Shown piece by piece: positions 31,308 through 42,735 of a stretch of DNA of 64,000 nucleotides. The stretch is from contig JANEZZ010000734.1 in the NCBI GenBank assembly GCA_026122225.1, forward strand, positions 310,001 through 374,000, read 5' to 3'. Origin of the DNA: Heloderma charlesbogerti (taxonomy: Eukaryota; Chordata; Lepidosauria; Squamata; Helodermatidae). Positions within the stretch are counted from its first letter, which is position 1; each line of letters begins with the position of its first letter. The notes beneath the pieces are model-generated. The model was not told where the DNA came from, ran no database searches, and was given only the letters and a program-made list of their open reading frames with translations. The position numbers were made by a program, and so were the translations under genes.

Positions 31308-32704
31308 TACAGGAAGGTAAGGCGAGGCACAGAGATGCTGGTGTCTGTGTGCTGTGGGGTGCATAAATTAAAGCTGAGGGCTGCCATGGGTTGTGTCAGG
31401 ATAGTTAGGGAGATAGTTAGCAGCTCAGATTCAGAACAGGAGCAGCCAGAACTGGGGGAGGCATTTTCATAAGCCAGTTCAGATATAGGTAAGCGTGCTT
31501 CTCAGGTTACCAGCTCTCAGATGGCCAAGTATGAAGCTTGCTCCCCTCTGTGTGAAGCAGTGAGCAGGAGGGGACTGAGGACTGTGACCTAAGAGACACG
31601 AGGCAGTGGTGCAGAGCTAAGAGGGAAACGTCAGAGGCGAAGCTCAGACGGTTGACCAAGTTAGTGATGTGTGAGAGGCTATGCAGGGAAGCATCACGTG
31701 AGGGGTGGGACCTCCCTCCCTAAGTTAACCTAGCCAGATACCCTCCCTTTTCAAATGGCGGGCAACTTTCGGTGATCCCATTTGAATCCCCTGGAGGCAT
31801 TCCTTTGTAGCCAGAGAGTCTTCAAGGATTTGCATCTGTAATGAACATGTGAATAATGAATTAAAGGCATGAGACCAAAGCCTATTTGTGTGTGTGTGAG
31901 AGTGCTTAATGACAGAGGGGGCCAAGAGTTTTGTGACAGGTTGCCCACTTTGTTGACATGTCTGCATAGTTCTTAGGGCCCTTAGTATCAATATTTGTGT
32001 CTTGTCATTTTCCATCTACTATTCTCATCTCGTCCACAGTATAGTCCAGAAATAAATTTTCATATAACCCACTGCTCTTAGGTTAGATGAAAATGAAAAA
32101 TAGAGTTCGGTATTATCAGCATATCAATGACACCACACCCAAATTAACTATTACCACATTGATGTTAAAGAATATTGCTAAAGAGTTATGGAGGTCATTC
32201 GAGAGCTGTAGAAGGCCAGGTAGAAATAGCAAACGGGCTTGAGTTTCCTGCCCCATCAGAATTCTGGGTGCTTATAAAACCCCAATATATTTTCCAAGGG
32301 ATCTGGGTTCAACCTAATATTAAAAAAATGCAAAGAGAAATTCAATTTCCATCAAGGGGTCAAGATTTAAATTGTCTGGGAAGACTCATAGCTAACAATT
32401 CCAGAAACTGCGTGCATTTGAATTTTTGAGTTTTATTGGAAATACTGTATGGGAAAGGCCTCTTAAGAGAAGCCATGGAAAAGATAAGAACCATCTGTTT
32501 CCTGTTTTGCAAAATATATTCATAATTGTTAAAAGTATTTTTTCTTCCATGATCCTGCCTTCATAAATTAAAGATTCATGAGTGACCTGGTGCTTATGTA
32601 CCAATCTTCTCTTTACTTTAAGATATATATTTATAGCTCACAGATTAATAGTGATACTTCTCAGCATCCTTAATTGTGAAGATATTTAAGAGCTCTATAT
32701 AAAC
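31308..32704. other. Unclassified; possible decayed transposon ORF near 31400-31660
   Basis: In one plus-strand frame the stretch reads SSSDSEQEQPELGEAFS, a stop, then GKRASQVTSSQMAKYEA and further stops. It is acidic then basic, like the front of some retroelement gag proteins. I cannot assign it. The rest is unique-looking. Confidence 0.3.
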
Positions 32705-33044
32705 CAGGGATGGAGAACCTCTTTCAGCCCAAGTGACAAATTCAGTTTTGGAGAAGCTGTCAGGGCTCGGCTCCCTGTAGTGGGTGGGGCCAAATGCAAA
32801 GGGGGCAGTTCTCTAAAAATACAAAATATACCAGCATAGCGTAGCTTAAAGCTCTTACTGTCAGTAACTAAGCCTTAGGAGAGGAATGTCAACCTTTTAG
32901 GATGGGTGAAAACCTGCACAAAAGCCTGGAAACCACAAAATGATCAGTGATTGGGGGAAACGGGTGTGTGGCCAGGGGGAAGGAGTGTGGTCAACTGGAG
33001 AACCCCAGGTGGCTGGATTTGGCCCCTGGGCCAGAGGTTCTCCA
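32705..33044. mobile_element. hAT-like element with CAGGGATGGAGAACC ends
   Basis: Left end CAGGGATGGAGAACCTCTTT and right end CCAGAGGTTCTCCACCCTTG are inverted. The ends are shared with the element at 50554-50905 (GTGGAGAACCTC and GAGGTTCCCCACCCCTA). No matching TSD found, so one edge may be decayed. Confidence 0.6.
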
Positions 33045-33232
33045 CCCTTGTCCTAAGTCCATGTATGGGAACATCCAGAGGGGGAGGAGGGGAGGAATGG
33101 AGAAAAATCCAAAATGGATGGAGTGATGGAAGGAGGGAGAGGAAAGCCCTCTGCAAGTGATCAGTTCAGACCTCTGGGAAGAGCAATCTGCCCCTCCTTG
33201 GAAGCTTGCTTGGTAGGGAGGAAAAGGGGGAT

Positions 33233-33455
33233 AAGAACACAAGAAGAACCCTGCTGGATCAGGCCAAGGGTCCATCTAGTCCAGCATTCTGTTCACACAG
33301 TGGCCAACCAGCTGTCAACCAGGAACCCACAAGCAGGGCATGAGAGCAACAACACCCTCCCACCCATGTTCCCCAGCAACTGGTATACATAGGCTCACTG
33401 CCTCTGGTACTGGTTTAAGTTTAAGTATACACTGTATGAAGAAGTCCTTCCTTCT
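33233..33455 (-). mobile_element. CR1-type LINE 3' end, internally deleted
   Basis: AACCCTGCTGGATCAGGCCA, GTCCATCTAGTCCAGCATTC, CCCCAGCAACTGGTATAC, then a jump after TCTGGTACTGG to AAGTATACACTGTATGAAGA. About 150 bases present in the 25246 copy are missing here. Confidence 0.78.
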
Positions 33456-34639
33456 TCAGAGAAAGGGGGAAGGAGAGAGAATGGGTGGCCCTGCCCACTT
33501 TGATCTTTGACCCCACCCACTTCCAGCAGATGATCCTTGAGTGAATGTGGTCCTCAATCGGAAAAAAAATGTGCCCCACCCCAGATATAAAGGGTTAACA
33601 AAGATATGAGTCTAGATCCACAGATAGTTGCATGTATCAAGATGTTGCAGACAACTGGCAAACTGGCAATGATGCATGAGCAAAGTTGCTGATCTGAATT
33701 TTCCACTGCATCAAGATTGTGGGGTGGGTGGGATAGAGGAGGAAAGAGGAAACTTTGACCCTTTCCTGTTGTCTACGGAAGACATCCCCACATTTTTTAA
33801 GAGTGGCCCTTTAATATCAATCCTTGGGTTCTGTGAGATGCCTTAATGTTTTCCTCTGTTCTCAAATTTGTATTTTAATCAGCAAAGCTGCCATGTCAGC
33901 TCTTGATTCTTCCCTCCTCCACCTGTTCATAAACAAAGAAAAGAGGACAGTGAAACTGCTGAATTGGAAACTTTTAAACAAGCCAATCAATCTGGTATAT
34001 ATTGTGTTCTGATCCCTTGTTTTTAGGGAAAAATAAGGATCTACCCTTTATTATTCAGACTCCATCAACCCACCCTTCATCCCTTGCAGCCAAATTCTGA
34101 TCTGCAGAGTAATCATCCTACATCTCTGTTGCCATCATTTGTTTCCACTGGGAGAACCTCAGCTGTTCAGTCTTAGTGCTGTTTTTAAACACAATTGGGG
34201 AAGTTTCCTAAGGCTAAAAGCTCCCTTACAGCCTGATATTTAAATGCCTTTAGTGGCATAAGCCCTTTCACAGGAGATAGGCTGAAGCAGCTTGATGATT
34301 GGACAAACAGCTGGGCCCTTAATTCTCATAGGCTTGTGAGAGAATTCAGGTGTTTCTGTTCCATTTTCACCCAGGAATGTGTACTAAAGCACAAAAGGCA
34401 AGAAGTGGGGGGATCCTTATATCCCAGAGGTGTGTGGATTGATAACTGTGTACTCTACAGTCAATCTGGACACAAAGACAGGTGTTTGTTGTAGGATGGC
34501 TGCTTACACATTGCCAAAAAAAAAAGGGGGGGGGAGGAGAAGAAAGTGGAAATGTGCCACACAAAAAGAGGCAAAAGATGGTACAGATTTGCATAGCATT
34601 TGCATCTGCTCATTTATATGTAGAGGTGCACATTCAGAA
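33456..34639. other. No recognisable gene
   Basis: Unique-looking sequence with an A-run and G-run at about 34516-34536. Confidence 0.4.
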
Positions 34640-34796
34640 ATAATTACCATAATTTAAACAGAAATACAACAATACATCTCACCATAGTGGGGAGGACTGT
34701 AACCAGATGACCGCAAGCAAGGTGCTCACTGTTAATGGGCAGCTTCAAGGCTCTGCTCTCCCTTGTTGTTGTTAATCTTTAAACTAGGCTTGGGTT
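34640..34796 (+). repeat. Unclassified repeat X, second copy
   Basis: Shares AATTTAAACAGAAATACAAC, CATAGTGGGGAGGACTGTAA, GGGCAGCTTCAAGG and ATCTTTAAACTAGGCTTGG, in order, with 19200-19400. Confidence 0.55.
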
Positions 34797-35550
34797 TGTT
34801 GTTGTTGTTCAGTCGTGTCTGACTCTTCGTGACCCCATGGACCATAGCACGCCAGGCCTTCCTGTCCTGCGCTCTCTCCCAGAGTGTGCTCAAGTTCATA
34901 TTCATTGCATCGGTGATGCTATCTAGCCATCTCATCCTCTGCCGTCCCCTTCTCCTTTTGCCTTCAGTCTTTCCCAGCATCAGGGTCTTTTCCAGAGACT
35001 TTTCTCTTCGCATTAGGTGGCCAAAATATTTCAGCTTCAGCTTCAGTATCTGTCCTTCCAATGAGCAGTCAGGGTTGATTTCCTTTAGGATGGACTGATT
35101 TGACCTCCTTGCAGTCCAGGGGACTCGTAAGAGTCTTCTCCAGCACCACAGTTCAAAAGCATCAGTTCTTCGGCGCTCAGCCTTCCTTAGAGTCCAGCTC
35201 TCACAGCCATACATTACTACTGGGAAAACCATAGCTTTGATTAGACGGACCTTTGACGGCAAGGTGATGTCTCTGCTTCTTACTATGCTGTCTAGGTTTG
35301 CCATAGCTTTCCTCCCAAGGAGCAAGTGTCTTTTAATTTCATGGCTACAGTCACCATCTGCGGTGATCTTGGAGCCCAAGAAAGTAAAATCTGTCACTGC
35401 TTCCATTTCTTCCCCTTCTATATGCCAGGAATTGATGGGGCTAGATGCCATGATCTTTGTTTTTTTAATGTTGAGTTTCAAACCAGCTTTTGCACTCTCC
35501 TCTTTCACCCTCAACAAGAGGCTCTTGAGATCCTCTTCGCTTTCTGCCAT
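34732..35550 (-). pseudogene. BovB copy 3 reverse transcriptase C-terminus
   Basis: A 272-codon frame starting MAESEEDLKSLLLRVKEE, just downstream of the YADD motif. It continues through KTKIMASSPINSWH, MVFPVVMYGCESWT, CWRRLLRVPWTARRSNQSI and YFGHLMRREKSLEKT. It reads past the normal RLND end because the usual TGA is altered to give RLNNNN. The palm catalytic residues are only partly covered, so the piece is inactive. Confidence 0.88.
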
Positions 35551-35623
35551 TAGGGTGGTATCACCTGCATATCGGAGGTTGTTGATAATTCTCCCGGCAA
35601 TCTTAATTCCGACCTGTGATTCA
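34797..35623 (-). mobile_element. BovB LINE, 5'-truncated, copy 3
   Basis: About 830 bases of the 3' end of BovB lineage A on the minus strand, from the (GTT)n tail to the GACCTGTGATTCA point equivalent to about 5380-5390 of copy 1. It inserted between repeat X and an L2 tail. Confidence 0.92.
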
Positions 35624-36125
35624 GCCCTTCAAATAGAGAACACCTTCAAATAGAAGTTGTTTAAAGCCCTAAGCAGCCTGGGACCTCGATATTTGAGGGA
35701 ACGCCTCTCCTTATATATGCCTGCCCAAGGACTCAGATCTGTTGGAGGGGCCCTCCTCTGCATCCCACCAGTGTGAGAAATACACTATAGTGGGGTGTGG
35801 GAGGGAGGCCTTCTCTGCTGTGGCACCCCAGTTGTGGAATGTCCTCCCCTTGGAGGCCCGATTGGTGCAGACACAGGCTTCATTTCGATGGCAAGTTAAA
35901 ACATGGCTTTTTACCAAAGCCTTTGAGGACTAATTGGATTCCCTGAGTTTGCACACTGTTTTAACTGTTTTATTCTTTTAGATTTTAAATTGGCATTAGC
36001 TAGCTTAATGATTTAATATGTTTTAGCTGTTTAAATTATTTATTGTTGTATACTGTTTAAATTGATTTTACCTTGCCTTGAAATCTTAATGATATAGGGC
36101 GGGATACAAATGTTTTAAATAAATA
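35624..36125 (+). mobile_element. L2 LINE 3' end
   Basis: In translation: KALSSLGPRYLRERL, then LRSVGGALLC, and later LWNVLPLEARLVQTQASFRW with KTWLFTKAF, the L2 ORF C-terminus. The 3' UTR has ATAGGGCGGGATACAAATG and an AAATAAATAATTAAAG tail. The first bases hold CTTCAAATAGAGAACAC, a word like those after the L2 tail at 19985-20050. Confidence 0.8.
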
Positions 36126-36243
36126 ATTAAAGGACTGTCCTCTGAAAGCCCTTCCAACGGAGAACTTTCATCTGTAAAGTAGACCACATGGGACAGTATT
36201 TTACATTGCTGCTGTGCCCCCTTTTCCTTCCCTCAGTAATACC

Positions 36244-36420
36244 ATGCCTGGGGATGGCCCATAGCTCAGTGGTAGGAGAGAGCCCAGGTTCAATCCCCAG
36301 CATCTCCAGGTAGGGTTGGCAAAACTCCTGCCTGAAATCCTGGAGGGTCACTGCCAGTCAGTGTTGACAATACTGGGCTAGAAGGACCAGTGGTCTGACT
36401 CATATAAGGCAGCTTCTGAC
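36244..36420 (+). mobile_element. tRNA-derived SINE
   Basis: The head reads GATGGCCCATAGCTCAGTGG then TTCAATCCCCAGCATCTCC, a tRNA-like A box and B box with part of the middle deleted. The body is GTAGGGTTGGCAAAACTCCT, GTCAGTGTTGACAATACTGG, GGTCTGACTCATATAAGGCA. A reverse-strand copy at 41391-41519 and 42685-42735 retains the deleted portion. Pol III would transcribe the intact family. Confidence 0.8.
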
Positions 36421-37240
36421 GTTTCACAGGACCGCCCAGTCTTCCTTCCTCTCTCACCATCCATCCCTCTCCACACCTCTTCCTTTTGAGGGCCTGACTG
36501 CAGAACTGCACAGGTTGTTGAGCCACTTTCATGGCTTGCTGCCTCTTTGCAATGTCACAGGTTTGCTCTCCCCTTTCAGCTCATCTGCTGGCTTCAGTTC
36601 TTGGCCCCAGAGCAGCAGCAAAGGGGACAGAAACAGTGTTTAGGATGCACACCAGTGGGCGTTGGGGCCGGTAATGGCACAGACTCTTGAGAAACCCTTT
36701 GAAAGGCATACTGACTCTGCCTGTCATGGCTGGCATTCTTGGGCATGGTTTTGCTGAGAGAAGGAAAAGGGGGAAGATTCACTCCTCTCTGCCAGCAGGA
36801 CAGCAGCTCCACCCCATCCTAACGCCCTACCCCATCCCCCCCCGACTGTAAACCTAGCCCTAAAGCTGCCCTTGATCCACTCACACACAGAGAGCCCTTT
36901 GCAAGACCTTCCTTTGCTCAGTTCCTGTATCTTGTGTCCTCTTCCTCTCGCTCCTCCTCATTCTCTGCTTGCTCTTTCTTCTCTGCCTCCCTCTCCCATG
37001 AGCAGCCAGAGCTCGACAGAGGTGAGGAAAGAAGACGGTGTAGGCATCGGGTGGGGTGGGGGTCGAGACTGGTGAGGATGTTTGGTCAACAGGAGCTGAT
37101 GGAGCACGTCTGTGGGGACCTGAGGTCCTCCACATGCAGGGGAAGCAAATTTAGTTATTTAATTTATGACTGCGGTATTTTTACTGCTGTGGAGAGGGAG
37201 AGGCACTTGAGGGATTTTCCTCCTGTGGTATCGAAATAAC
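36421..37240. other. No recognisable gene; shared 41-bp word
   Basis: Pyrimidine-rich at 36900-37010. Positions 36782-36822 are identical to 43244-43284. ORFs are repeat-free but have no family features. Confidence 0.4.
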
Positions 37241-37312
37241 TTTGCTTTGGCAGAGAGCTTCAGCTATTGGGCGGTATAGAAATGAAATAAATACATATAA
37301 ATAGGTAAATAA
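37241..37312 (+). mobile_element. L2 LINE tail scrap
   Basis: GAGAGCTTCAGCTATTGGGC with GGTATAGAAATGAAATAAAT, the terminal words of L2 3' UTRs here (compare 51703-51745). Confidence 0.7.
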
Positions 37313-40128
37313 ACTTGACTGACCTTGGGTACTATGCACACCTTTGGCTTGTGGGAGGTGAGGGGGGTGCCATTCGCTGCTCTGCCTCAGACAGCAACGT
37401 GTGTTGGGCTGGCCCTGAGAATCCTGTGCTGCCTGTGAGCTAGCGGGAATCACCACCAGTGCAATGGGAAGCCAGCAGCGGTTCCTCAAGATCTGGAAAA
37501 AGCAGAATCACTCATTTCCAGAACAGGGTAGGTCAGTGAAGTGTGCAGAAGGGAACTCCGCTGACCCGTCCCAGTCCAGAAACAGCAGCTTTGGTTCTTG
37601 GGTAGAGGCACACCGCGCTTTCAGGCCAAGTGGGAAAGCATGACCTGCTGACTGGTTTGGTCACTCCGTGAGCAGCAGCTGAACCACTTTCCCTACCGAG
37701 CTTCAAGCCAGCAGTTGCCAGAGTGCTCTTAAAGTAAACAAAGCAAAGCCCAGACACTGAGCGGGGGCGGGGGGGCTGCTCTACTGGCTTTCTCTGGAGT
37801 GGCTAGGGACTGTGGGGTGGCAGTGGTGAGCAGGCAGAATGACTGGCAGTGTGATGGAGTCCAGAGAGGGGGTGGGGCCAGGGGTGAGGAGCGCAGGTGG
37901 GGAGCAGAACCTGAAGCCTAATGTAAGAGGGCAAGCGCCAGGTAGCTGGTGAAAAAGCGGCCACAAAAGTGCAACAGAGTGGTCTGGAGGAGTGCCAGAA
38001 GTAGCACCGCAACCCCATGCTCTGCAAACACAAATGCAAAGGCGGCGGTTGGGATGGGAGGGCAGCAGCAGGGGCCCAATCCTCCACTCCTTCCAACATG
38101 CTGCCTGAGGCAGACGCTGCATCTTGCTACATGGGAGGGCTGGCTCTGGGGATTCTGCCCATGGTCACTACAGTTTGTTTTGGGGGGATTTTTTAAAAAT
38201 AAAAAGCAAGAATACCCAGCAGTTTCTGGGAAACAGAATGCTACCCAGATACTCTTTGAATGCTATTCTGACAATGTCTTATTGCTCTTTCTTCTTTCTC
38301 CCCAAGGAGGCAGCAGTTGGATGGTGGCAGTACTGATCAAGTCACAGCATAGTACAGGATAAGGGAATGTGCTGTTACGTATAGGCAGGATATGTAACAG
38401 AATTTCTAATGACATACTTTTGTGCAGCAAATAATTAAACTGGGCAAATCATTGCTCTCGGTCCTGATTCTGCATTGAGCAACAATAATCCTGAATAACG
38501 TTTAATGCTTACAAGATGACAGTGGTGACACAAAGAGCCGAAACAAGCACAGAGTCATGGTCTGTTTGTCTCCCTCAGGACTGCCTTCAGTTTTGAGGGC
38601 ACCTTCCGGATTTGAGGGGACCCTCCTCTGTCATTGGGCCCTGATGGGCTTACCTGGATGTGGTAGCAGTGCTCTGAGCAGTACAGGGTACTGCTCAGGG
38701 TGGTTGGGTATAGCCACCATTTTAACCTTCATTAAGAACTCATAAATAATATACACTAATGTGTTTGTCGGGGCATTTTACTACCCCAAGCCATTTTCCA
38801 AGGTATACTGAGGTGGTAAAATGCCCCACCACAGATTATGTGTCTGTGGTACCAGAAGAAGTATGTTTTAAACTCAAACTATTAGAAAAGTATCATAAAC
38901 TGTCAAGGTTTATTATTACTACGAGTGTTTTTTGTCTTGTGGGGTATTTTTCTAGCCCCTTAACAAATCTGTCTCTGGTGAGGTAAATGTTCCCCAATGA
39001 AATCCCATCGTTTGTGCAACCTACTGACACCCAAAGTATTTAAAGCCTGCTCCCCTAGACCAGTTTTCTTTGGAAAAACTCATGGTGACATTTTATGCCC
39101 CCAAACGTTGTTTAGTTTGAGGGTGATAAAGCCAGCCAATGGCAAAATTAATACATATTTATGTCCTAGGCATATTTTTGTTTCCAGAAAGAGAACGGTA
39201 AAGTGTTAAGAGGCTGAGTATTGGGGACATTATGCAGGTGACAGTGGACAATAGTGTCATGGGAGGACTATGTTGTAGGTCTACTTCTGTGTAAATTCTG
39301 CAATGTAACATGCATTTGGGGTACCTCTCTACCAGCACCTTATTGGAACAAGCTAATTTCTTGCAATGCCTCAAAGCAATGCTAGTTCATTGGCATTGTG
39401 TTTGTGAGGAATAAAAATGGTGGCTACATCCAGCTGTCTGGTAGTGCTGAGAGTACCAGGCTAGGAAAAGAAATTAAGGTGGACCTAGGGAAGGCATCAG
39501 TAGTGCACCCCGGGACTCTGGCAGTTGCCCAATGATGCCAGGTGCTGACGCCAGCCCTGGTCTTGCTGCTGCTACTAGTGATTCTGGAGACCTGGTGATT
39601 GAAGTAGTATAGGTTTCCCCCAAGCCTGTCAATAAATCAAGGACCCTTTTCAGGGATGCACCCAGCTTTGAGCATATGAAGCATTTAGCAGCATTGTAGT
39701 CTTTAAAATATGAAGACAAACAAGTGAAGCTGTCCCAAGGGTTCAGTATCCTAAGGCAAAACGTATTTAAACCATATATATATGGCTTGAATATACTCCT
39801 TGCTTATATATATAGAAGCAAGGAGTATAATCACAGCATACCCCACCAAGCAATCATAAAAGCAAAGCAGTCATAACCCCCCCCCCCCAACCATTTAAAC
39901 CATCCTGCCAGATGGTACAGTGTATACTCACCAGGGCACATCTACCTTAATTTACAATGTCTGAAAAGTCAGATTTTCATGCTAAAAAACATGACCTTGC
40001 TTTTCCCTCACTAGAGAGGAAAGGAAAATCTCTGGCATGCAGCCAGGGTGATAGTGCCCAGAAGCTGCATATGTGTCTCTGCACATCTTTTCATGTCTCT
40101 TAAAAGCTGCTCATCACACTCTTTTCAG
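37313..40128. other. No recognisable gene
   Basis: About 2.8 kb. 37320-38170 is relatively GC-rich and contains long but featureless frames. A small inverted motif GGGGCATTTTACTACCCC / GGTGGTAAAATGCCCC is at 38770-38831. A C-run at about 39880-39890. Confidence 0.4.
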
Positions 40129-40220
40129 TGCAACCCTATACATGTTGACTTGGAAGTAAGTCTCCTCACTGTGTTAAATAGGGCTTACTCACCAGTAAGT
40201 GAGAACATGATTGCAACCTT
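40129..40220. repeat. Palindromic 'AAGTAAG' MITE, copy 3
   Basis: GTGCAACCCTATACATGTTG, TTGGAAGTAAGTCTCC, AATAGGGCTTACTCACCAGT, AACATGATTGCAACCTT. Confidence 0.75.
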
Positions 40221-40609
40221 ACTCATAACTAAGGGTAGCCTTGTCATGCTTTATGCAGTCCTGTGTCTGAAGGGCTGTGCAGTCCATGTCCAATTTAAAG
40301 GTGAAGGACTTCTAAGAAGGGAGAGCAGCAGGGGCCTTGAAGTTGCCAATCAGTTGTTAGCACCTGGGCGGCAGACTGAGCAGGCACACAGGTCTGTATT
40401 TCTATGGTGAGATGTATTGTATTTTTAAATTTGCATCTATGCATATAAAATAGTGCATGTAAATTTTATGCAAATCCATGCCCTCTTTTGCCCTCTTTCT
40501 TTGTGATGCTTAAATAGTCAGCCTACTTCTAGTATATGGAATTAAATAAGGGTTGTCCTTCCTGCCATCATCCATTGCATGCTCTCACTAGTTTTCTGTC
40601 CAAATATAT
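40221..40609. other. No recognisable feature
   Basis: Unique-looking AT-rich sequence. Confidence 0.4.
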
Positions 40610-40985
40610 TATTATTATTTATTACATTTCTATACTGCTCTCTGGGTGGTTTACAGAAGTTAAAACATTAAAGACAATATAAAAAGTTTAAAAGCCATTT
40701 ACAGAAAAGCACACAGACAATATACACAAACAACATATAACTAAAAACAACTTTGAACTGTCAGCCATAACTAAAGTCACATCCAGGACAGATTAAAACT
40801 CATCATGTGCTGCCAAATGCCTGGGAAAAGAGATAGGTCTTAACCCGGGGCCGAAAAGATAATAATGCTGGCACCAGGTGGACCTCATCAGGGAGCTCTT
40901 TCCACAGATGGGGGGCCACCACCAAGAAGGCCCTCTCCCTTGTTGCTTTTAGATAGCCCATTCTTCCTTGCCTTGCTAGAAGAGT
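40610..40985 (-). mobile_element. L2 LINE 3' end
   Basis: Minus-strand L2 tail: (ATT)n, TTACATTTCTATACTGCTCT, GGGTGGTTTACAGAAG, AACAACATATAACTAAAAAC, GGAGCTCTTTCCACAGATGG and GAAGGCCCTCTCCCTTG. Closely parallel to 43428-43595 and 55868-57110. Confidence 0.8.
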
Positions 40986-40989
40986 TCAC

Positions 40990-41345
40990 ATTCCAGGATG
41001 ACGACAACAACTACTACTACTGCTACTTCTCCTCCTCCTTGAAATGTATATCCCATTCTTCAGCAAAACAATCACAAAATTCAGCACCAATTCAAGGTCA
41101 ATAACAAGATTAAAAACAGCAGAAGTACCATTCAAGGAGACAGCAGCAACAACTGAACACTAAAATCAGATTTTGCTAATATTTGAAAAGGCCTGGGCAA
41201 ACAAAAAACTAAAATACAATTCTTCTCCTGGTGCTGAGTAGGTGGTGGGCACACTTCCCCGGGAAAAGCATTCCAAGATGGAACACCACAGCTTTTGAGG
41301 AAATCAAACAGGGATTCAAGCAAATGGAACAACCGAGTATCTCAA
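40990..41345 (-). mobile_element. Probable second L2-like 3' end
   Basis: (ACT)n-type tail, GAAATGTATATCCCATTCTT then CAATCACAAAATTCAGC and AACAAGATTAAAAACAGCAG. Similar layout to the adjacent L2 tail but with different words. Confidence 0.45.
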
Positions 41346-41390
41346 AGGCACAATACCATGTTTAGCATTCCGGGAGGTGAATTTAAGGAT

Positions 41391-41519
41391 AGGAAGCTGC
41401 CTCATACTGAATCAGACCATTAGTCAATCTAACCCAGTATTGTCCACGGTGACAGGTAGCGGCTCTCCAGGGTTTCAGGCAGGAGTTTTTCCAGCCCTAC
41501 CTGGAGATGCCAGGATTGA
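41391..41519 (-). mobile_element. tRNA-derived SINE, 3' part (split by CR1)
   Basis: AGGAAGCTGCCTCATACTGA, CCATTAGTCAATCTAACCC, GGTTTCAGGCAGGAG, CTACCTGGAGATGCCAGG. Reverse orientation of the 36244 SINE. Continues at 42685. Confidence 0.85.
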
Positions 41520-42492
41520 CTGCTGTGGACATAATATACCTCGACTTCAGCAAAGCTTTCGACAAAGTGCCCCATGATATCCTGATGAGCAAAATAGCTC
41601 AAAGTGGGCTAGATGAAACAATGATCCGGTGGATCCACAGCTGGCTACAGAATCGGACTCAAAGAGTGCTTATCAATGGGATCTTCTCAAACTGGGGAGA
41701 GGTAATGAGCGGGGTACCGCAGGGCTCAGTCCTGGGCCCAGTGCTCTTCAGCATTTTTATTAATGACTTGGAAGAGGAGGTGCAGGGAATGCTGATCAGA
41801 TTTGCAGATGACACAAAATTGGGCGGGATAGCTAATACTTTGGAAGACAGAAACAAAATTCAAAGTGATCTGGATAGACTGGAGCGCTGGGCAGAAAACA
41901 ACAGAATGACATTTAATAGGGATAAATGCCAAGTTCTGCACCTAGGAAAAAGAAACCAAATGCACAGTTACAAGAAGGGGGATACGTGGCTCAACAATGC
42001 TACAAGCGAGAAGGATCTTGGAATTGTTGTAGATCACAAGCTGAATATGAGCCAACAATGTGATGTGGCTGCAAAAAAAGGCAAATGCTATTTTGGGCTG
42101 CATTAATAGAAGCATAGCTTCCAAATCCCAGGAAGTACTAGTTCCCCTATACTCCGCACTGGTTAGGCCTCATCTGGAGTACTGTGTCCAGTTCTGGGCA
42201 CCACATTTTAAGACGGATGCAGGCAAACTGGAGGATTCAGAGGAGGGCAACAAAGATGATCAGGGAACTGGAAACAAAGCCCTATGAGGAGAGACTGAAA
42301 GAACTGGGCACGTTTAGCCTTGAGAAGAGAAGACTGAGGGGAGATATGATAGCACTCTTCAAGTACTTGAAAGGTTGTCACAGAGAGGAAGGCCAGGATC
42401 TCTTCTCGATCATCCCACAGTGCAGGACACAGAATAATGGGCTCAAGTTACAGGAAGCCAGATTCCGGCTAAGCATCAGGAAAACGTCCTGA
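41520..42492 (+). pseudogene. CR1 reverse transcriptase, partial and frameshifted
   Basis: The first frame (to 42106) gives YLDFSKAFDKVPHDIL (motif A), GVPQGSVLGPVLFSIFINDL (motif B) and FADDTKLGG (motif C with the catalytic Asp pair), then [17 protein letters not shown] shift near 42075 moves reading to [19 protein letters not shown] and [18 protein letters not shown] second shift near 42230 gives [13 protein letters not shown] and [17 protein letters not shown] text ([14 protein letters not shown]). Fingers and endonuclease are missing. The leading MPGL residues of the open frame belong to the SINE. Inactive relic of the CR1 clade. Confidence 0.92.
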
Positions 42493-42684
42493 CTGTTAGA
42501 GCAATATGACAATGGAACCAATTCCCTAGGGAGGTGGTGGGCTCTCCCATGCTGGAGGCGTTCAAGACGAGGCTAAACAGCCATCTGTCAGGGATGCTCT
42601 GACTTGGATTCCTGCACTGAGCAGGGGGGTGGACTTGATGGCCTTGTAGGCCCCTTCCAACCCTACTGTTCTATGATTCTATGA
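41520..42684 (+). mobile_element. CR1 LINE, 5'-truncated, inserted in a SINE
   Basis: A 1165-base plus-strand CR1 copy with the second half of the reverse transcriptase and the typical 3' UTR (GCACTGAGCAGGGGGGTGGA, GCCCCTTCCAACCCTACTGT). It ends in two TTCTATGA-type octamers, the CR1 terminal signature. The host SINE is continuous if the LINE is removed (GCCAGGATTGA joined to ACCTGGGACC). No TSD of useful length. Confidence 0.93.
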
Positions 42685-42735
42685 ACCTGGGACCTTCTGC
42701 ATCCAAAGCGTTTGCTCTGCCACGGAACTACAGTC
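42685..42735 (-). mobile_element. tRNA-derived SINE, 5' head (split by CR1)
   Basis: ACCTGGGACCTTCTGCATCC, AAAGCGTTTGCTCTGCCACG, GAACTACAGTCC: complement of the B box to A box region. Confidence 0.8.

Noticed and set aside
32705..33044. hAT with 8-bp TSD
   Set aside because: Ends look hAT-like, but the flanking octamers (ATATAAAC and TCCTAAGT) do not match, so I did not claim a TSD.
36244..36320. Possible tRNA gene (A-box and B-box-like words)
   Set aside because: The anticodon region is deleted, no cloverleaf can be drawn, and the body matches the SINE at 41391-42735.
37781..38362. Long frames in a GC-rich stretch (113 and 137 codons)
   Set aside because: Opposing frames of similar length, no splice signals of note and no recognisable domain.
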